From contig CACVBU010001011.1 of the NCBI GenBank assembly GCA_902728285.1, positions 361,915-425,914 on the forward strand: a stretch of 64,000 nt of DNA. The letters run 5' to 3'. The notes beneath the pieces were generated by a model, which was not told the DNA's origin, did not search any database, and saw only the letters and a program-made list of their open reading frames with translations. How positions within the stretch are numbered: position 1 is the first letter of the stretch; each line of letters opens with the position of its first letter. This stretch comes from Clytia hemisphaerica (taxonomy: Eukaryota; Cnidaria; Hydrozoa; Leptothecata; Clytiidae). This document shows positions 58,865 to 64,000 of the stretch, in pieces. The translations under genes were made by a program, and so were the position numbers.

Positions 58865-60864
58865 GAACATCATTATAACAGAAGATATGATGAGAAAGCA
58901 GATAAAATTGCTGGACGTGAGTAAATCCTTCGGTCCGGATGATATACACCCGAAAATGTTAGTTGAGCTGATTGACCATCTAGCCGAACCCCTGACTATC
59001 ATCATGAACAAGACCTTGTCTGAGGGAACAATACCAAAAGATTGGAAGATGGCACATGTGACTCCAATTTATAAAAAATTAAGGGTGCCCAAAACCTTGC
59101 GATAAATTATAGACCTGTTAGTTTGACTTCAGTAGTCTGTAAGTTAATGGAATCATTTATAAAAATGCAAATTATGAAGCATCTAACTGACGAAAAGCTT
59201 CTAACCAACAAGCAATAAGGTTTCATTAGTCGCTTCTCCACCGTCACACAACTCCTAAATTATTTGGACGAGTGCTGTGAAAGTATAGCTAACGGAAGTG
59301 TTGTTGACACTATATATTTCGATTTTGCAAAAGCTTTTGATACTGTTCCCTATCGCCGTCTACTTAAAAAGCTGAAAGGATATGGAATATCTGAAAACAT
59401 CTTGAGATGGGTAGAGTCTTTTCTGACTGACAGAAAACAATTGGTTAAGGTTAACCAAACTCGATCTAAGACGGATGATGTTATCAGTGGTATTCCCCAA
59501 GGAAGTGTTTTGTACGGAAGCTTGTTAGGGCCATCTACATGAAAAAGTGATGATGATAAATAAAAACCTTAACTACGTGCGGATAAAAAGATTTGCTATC
59601 CGTGGATAGTAAAAGAGATAGGAAATTATCCATGGATAGAAAGGTTCCCTATCTACTTTACTATCCACGGATAACAACCTTTCTATCCATGGATAATTTC
59701 CTATCTCTTTTACTATCCACGGATAGCAACCTTTCTATCCATGGATAGTTTCCGATACTTTTTACTATCCACGGATAGCAACCTTTCTATCCATGGATAT
59801 TTTCCAATGTGTTTTACTATCCACGGATAGCAACCTTTCTATCCATGGGTATTTTCCAATGTGTTTTACTATCCACGGATAGCAACCTTTCTATCTATGA
59901 ATATTTTCCAATGTGTTTTACTATCGACGGATATTTATCCGCACGTAGTTAAGGGTTTTGTCACTTTTTCATGTAGATGGCCCTAACAAGCTTCCGTAGT
60001 TTTGGGACCACTTCTCTTCGTTATCTACATCAACGATCTCCTTGACAATGCGCTGTCTTCAATTCGATTCTCCTATTTGCTGACGACACGAAGATTTCCA
60101 GAGAAGTCAAGTCGATTGAGGACTCATTGGCTATCCAACAAGACATACACAAACTTGAAAAGTGGTCAAATGACTGGCTATTAAGATTTCACCCAGATAA
60201 GTGCCACGTTCTCACTCTCGGTAGATATTGGAATATTGTCCACGTGCACCCTTATTCACTTAGGGGTGAACAACTTGAACACGTTTTTGTTGAAAAAGAT
60301 CTCGGTGTTCTGATAGACTCTGACTTATCCTTTGAAGAACATATATCAAAACAAGTGAAAAAAGCAAATTCCATTCTAGGAGTCATCAGAAGAAGTTTCG
60401 AAGACTTAAGCCTTAAAACTTTCTTCACTCTGTACACAACCTTTGTCCGGCCTCATCTCAAGTATGCCCAATTTGTATGGTCACCAAAACTACGTAAGGA
60501 CATCAACTTAATTGAGGGCGTTCAACGACGTGCCACTAGGATGGTCAGAAGTTTAAGTAATCTACCATACGAGCAGCGCCTACGAAAACTTGACTTGCCT
60601 TCCCTCGAATTCAGAAGACACTTCGGAGACATGGTTCAGATCTACAAACACCTGCACTTCTACGATAAGGACACCAAAGTTGGAAAGTTTATTCGCAGGG
60701 TGTGTCCATCTCGAATTCACGATTACGAACTGATACCAAACTTTGCATACGATGGATTCAGAGGTGTCCAGACCAAGTCGTTTTATTATCGATGTGTGAC
60801 AGCATGGAACCAGCTACCAGAGACTGTTAACCTACTAGCATCAAAGCGTTCAAGGAAGAACTAA
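58755..60864 (+). pseudogene. LINE ORF2 reverse transcriptase, fragmented
   Basis: Pieces in changing frames: KSFGPDDIHPKML (about 58924), YRPVSLTSVVCKLMESF (about 59115), a TAA at 59216-59218, FDFAKAFDTVPYRRLL (about 59320), GIPQGSVL (about 59490), then the insertion. GPLLFVIYINDLL follows, then FADDTK in another frame (about 60076), and KWSNDWLLRFHPDKCHVL to the C-terminal HLKYAQFVWSP region. Confidence 0.85.
59513..59998. mobile_element. TIR element with internal 52-bp palindromic tandem repeats, 6-bp TSD
   Basis: Long inverted ends start TACGGAAGCTTGTTAGGGCC and pair over about 60 bp. The duplication GTTTTG is at 59507-59512 and 59999-60004. Five to six internal ~52-bp units each hold CTATCCACGGATAG and CTATCCATGGATA. 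Confidence 0.88.
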
Positions 60865-60984
60865 CCAAGGCATGGATGGAACATCCATTGCGCTACGAAT
60901 CAAGATCTTTGTAATTGTAGATGATAGATCGGTTTAGATGCCCTTGTGTGCCTGGACTGTAAATCTTCATAAAAAAAAAAGTTT

Positions 60985-61940
60985 CGACCCAGATAGGTAG
61001 CAATCTCAAATTTCTCCTGTAAGCACAATAAACAGTTGTTTGTTTCTGGTATAAAAGCTCTTATGTGGCACACTATTTTCCAGCTAACTGTCGGGTTGCC
61101 ATTCTTCACTTTGATCTTCCAGAACTCTGTTGAAAGGGTTGTGCTGTTTCTTTAATTCTCCTTAGTCAGCGATAGCTTGTGTGTGCCGAAACGTTTCTTA
61201 AAAGTAGTTTCGCACAATCCGATATATTTCTTTTCGGTCTTGTTCGTCTTTAGCGTCGCTTCGTAAACGAGGCTGGTTGCAAGGCAGTTCTGGTCAAGGG
61301 GACAAGTAATATATATAAATTCCAGTTATAACTGGACCTTTGTAGTGCTTCTTGGTAATGCGGCGTTGATTGGTCTTGATTGGTGGAAAATCTCTTCACT
61401 CGATGAAAGATTAGATAAGCGTGTTTGAATTGAAAGTGGGATCTGCTTGATGATGTTGGGAGGGTGGTTTGACTGCATGTGAACGTAATTGGTTTGATCA
61501 TCTCGGTAAATTCCTACGTCTTTCTTGTTGTATTTCGACGTAATAATCGAAAGCATAAAGCAGCCTACGAGCTCACACACCTCGGCACCGTCGTATGCCC
61601 CCATAGTTACGTCAAAGAGCTTATTCCCCTTTTTTACCCAGGATTCCTTGTCGTTGAAAAGCAATGACTTACGAGCGTGGTGGATGATTTGCTTTTTCTC
61701 CTCTTTGATGTTTATAATGGTAGCTGCAAAGTTCATTGCGTTCTTTAGGAGTTCCCCAGTTATACGTGGGTAAAAAAGTCTTCGAAGTCAAAGACCATAA
61801 ATCGGTGTTCTGATTTGTTTGGCATGGTTTCAAACCATTCGATTACAGACTGCGTACTTTTCCGTTGGTTGATGTCGAGTGCCGTTCTCATCCGGCCGTT
61901 GATGGCTTCTAAGATGACTTTGCTCATGATTTTCTTCAAA
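60985..61940 (-). pseudogene. Penelope-like element relic (RT fragment plus GIY-YIG nuclease)
   Basis: On the minus strand, an RT piece contains FDVTMGAYDGAEVCELVG and GIYRDD (about 61509-61660), then NYVHMQSNHPPNIIKQIPLS. Further 3', about 61030-61290, come the remains of a GIY-YIG domain: SLVYEATL, KKYIGLCETTFKKRFGTHKL, then CLLCLQEKFEIATYL. Shifts and stops break it. RT plus GIY-YIG is the hallmark of Penelope-like elements. Confidence 0.72.
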
Positions 61941-62003
61941 TATATGAATTAACTTTACCTTTAGAAATACAAATAATTTTTTCCTCCAAAAATACAAAAA
62001 AAG

Positions 62004-62707
62004 TACTTTAGGCGTACAAACTTTCGCGAGCAGAAACTTTCGCGAAAGTTTATGCTTGCGAAAAATTCTCAAAAAATTTGGAAATCTATAAAACTTCGAA
62101 GTCGTAATAAATATCAAATTTTCGGCATGTTATTAATACAATAATGACCGGTTAGTGAGGGCTGTACTGAGAAATATTGCCCGAGGTCAAGTAACGACCG
62201 AGCTTGCGAGGTTGTTGCGTTGACCGAGGGCAATATTTTCAGTACAGCCCGAAAAAAACCAGTCATTATTGTATTTGTTAACCGTTTCCTTCAACTTTGA
62301 TTGATTTTTAGCGCTTTATCCAGGAAAAATAGGGAAATAAAGCAGAAAAAACAAGCGAAAAGAGATAAAAAATTGCTATAATTTCTGACGTCAGAAATAA
62401 AAAATGAGAGAAATGATGATCCTAACGACGGGCAACTCTGGACAATGTAGGCCCGTCGTCATGCGAAATGAACCAATTGCAGTGCGCAAAAAGCCATGTA
62501 GCCCGCTTCGAAAAAGTAACCGGTTAACAATATCCTTTAATGGCTTTTTAAAGTCGAAGAGTAACCGTCTTTAGCGGATTTAAGGAATATTTTTCACTTT
62601 TAAGGTAATTTTTTTTCGAAAATTCTAAGAAAATGTCGTGAAAATAAAGTAAATGTCGCAAATTTCGCGATTTTTTTGACCTCGCGAAAGTTTGTACGCC
62701 TAAAGTA
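62004..62707. mobile_element. TIR element with TACTTTAGGCG ends and nested palindrome
   Basis: Perfect 27-bp inverted ends TACTTTAGGCGTACAAACTT... (62004-62030 and 62681-62707). A nested palindrome at about 62128-62280 has arms ACAATAATGACCGGTTAGTG and ATTGCCCGAGGTCAAGTAAC. Confidence 0.8.
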
Positions 62708-62960
62708 TTTCCTTTCAGTTCCTTTAAGAATAAAAATGATGTTTCCTTTTTTCCCATAGAAATAGAAATGCCTTTTTCCTTCAAAAATCCAAATCGTATT
62801 TTCTTTCAAAGATAGAATGAATTTTACCTTCAGCAAAACAAAGAATTTTCCTTCAAAAATCTTTCCTTTAATGAAACATGAAAATTTATCATAAAATTAG
62901 AAAAAAAATTTTCCTTCAAAAATACAAGGTAAAGTTCCTTTAATAATGAAATGCCAATCC
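62708..62960. repeat. Degenerate TTTTCCTTCAAAAATACAAA repeats
   Basis: Repeated units of about 30 bp around TTCCTTCAAAAAT; similar units lie on the other side of the element at 61950-62000, so the element inserted into this array. Confidence 0.6.
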
Positions 62961-64000
62961 GAACATGTTTCAAAGTAAAATTACTTTTCTTTTAACTTTT
63001 CATTACAGCATCCATTTAAATATTTTTTTCTTAATATTTGTCTTACATTTTGTCACTAAAATCAGTTATACTCATGTCAATATCAAATTTTCAAAAACTA
63101 ATTATAAAAAAACAACATGCTTTTCATATTTACAACGAATAAAATACGATAGAAAATACAACAGGAGCTATACACAGAAAAACTAAAATTCTAATCTAAA
63201 TCGTAATATCAACAGAATTCATTAGCGCAAACAAAAATTAGGGATTGGGAGCTGCAAGCCTCGAAAAATCAGAGATGTCAAAAAGGACACGTCTTAAATT
63301 TGAGGACTGAGACTTGGCTTTTCAATTTTATTCCCAGATGTCTTCCCAAACACAACACAAATACATAAACAAAGCAGCACCACACATACAATAACAACAA
63401 ATCAACAAACACAATTAAGACTAAATTTACACTAAATAAAAATATGAACAAAATATTACAAGGATTGTACTGCATATCGAAAACGGGGGTTTGAAATGCG
63501 ACGGGAGCAACGACGACGAATTAATTTAAGAGCGAGCGTGTAGGCAAAGAAAGAGAGAGAGAGCTAAGGAGCTTCATATTTAGTAATTTTCTCACGATTG
63601 TACAAGTTAATCACTACGGTAATCAAATAGCTGTCATCATCATTAAGAGTTAGGCACTTTAATTAGATTTTGTATAAACGAGCTGATTAAGTAAACAAGC
63701 CTCCCCCGACAAAAAGTTGCGCAACCCTGTTTACTTTTGCAAATCAAGCCGCGAATTGTGTAATTTTAAAGAAAATTTTAGTTGGTGGTGTCAGGTTCAA
63801 GGAAATCAAAACAAAAACATATCTAATAGAAGTTTTTAAAGGAAAGTAACTCCACACACAAACACGCAAATTACATTACAATTGTACTGTACGAAGCGGA
63901 AAATGGAGCAGACCTGAAGCATTTTCCCGTCCTTCAACATAAAAGTTTCCAAGACTTTTATGTCAAATTATAGAAACATTAAAAAAACTGTAAGATCATA
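62960..64000. other. Non-coding window end
   Basis: AT-rich, with a short GA microsatellite near 63551. No supported gene. Confidence 0.4.

Larger units (their letters stand above)
55700..60982 (+). mobile_element. Decayed CR1-like LINE with two nested elements
   Basis: Order: PHD-type ORF1 start (55.7-56.1 kb), an inserted element (56135-56801), the rest of ORF1 (56.8-57.5 kb), endonuclease and reverse transcriptase (57.5-60.9 kb) with a second insertion (59513-59998), then a 3' tail ending in an A run at 60972-60981. Frameshifts near 55775, 58800, 59090 and 60070, plus a stop at 59216-59218, make it inactive. Confidence 0.88.

Noticed and set aside
59560-59940. Regular repeats suggestive of a CRISPR array
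   Set aside because: Eukaryotic context, no unique spacers; units are palindromic tandem repeats within a TIR element.
63278-63475. 65-codon hydrophobic minus-strand ORF
   Set aside because: AT-rich low-complexity sequence without any other gene signal.

Overview
This window is metazoan nuclear DNA: AT-rich, with split genes that have consensus GT..AG introns, and dense in transposable elements. The mix of elements (an intact BEL/Pao LTR element, CR1/Jockey-like LINEs, a LINE ORF1 with a PHD finger, a Penelope-like GIY-YIG relic, an R2-like element with a C2H2 finger and endonuclease-like C-terminus, and many short palindromic MITEs) suggests an aquatic invertebrate. I cannot fix the phylum from sequence alone.

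The one host gene I can name is a KCNQ (Kv7) voltage-gated potassium channel on the + strand. Sixteen exons from 34733 to 54339 join in frame to exactly 2673 nt (890 residues plus stop). They cover the pre-S1 region, S1-S6, the pore with the filter STVGYGD, the IQ-type calmodulin site, helix B and the helix D coiled coil. The shared exon begins at an AG|ATG acceptor. Upstream, at 21.3, 22.9, 23.5, 26.7, 27.2 and 33.1 kb, are short ATG-started segments that each end at a GT donor in phase 0, so the gene probably has several alternative first exons. One of these exons lies in a 508-bp tandem duplication.

Layout: 0-2.3 kb, repeats and MITEs; 2.3-5.0 kb, a truncated minus-strand LINE; 5.1-7.2 kb, a foldback element inside a MITE; 7.33-9.81 kb, a foldback element with satellite-like arms and a nested hAT-like insertion; 10.2-11.8 kb, an unrecognised low-complexity, probably nuclear protein with a frame break; 12.5-17.3 kb, a minus-strand R2-like retroelement carrying two inserted DNA elements; 17.75-18.3 kb, tandem repeats and one orphan exon; 18.6-33 kb, candidate first exons among MITEs and a minus-strand LINE ORF1-only element (30.8-32.0 kb); 33.1-54.3 kb, the KCNQ gene, whose S3-S4 intron holds a sense-oriented 8-kb BEL/Pao element with near-identical LTRs; 55.7-61.0 kb, a decayed CR1-like LINE with two inserted elements; 61.0-61.9 kb, a Penelope-like relic; 62-64 kb, nested palindromes and AT-rich repeats.

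The observations most worth following are the alternative first-exon cluster and its duplication, tandem decayed copies of a KCNQ exon end plus splice donor in the next intron, two repeat-rich elements that share TAYGGAA-type ends and 6-bp RTTTTS target duplications, and a half-LINE that encodes only ORF1.
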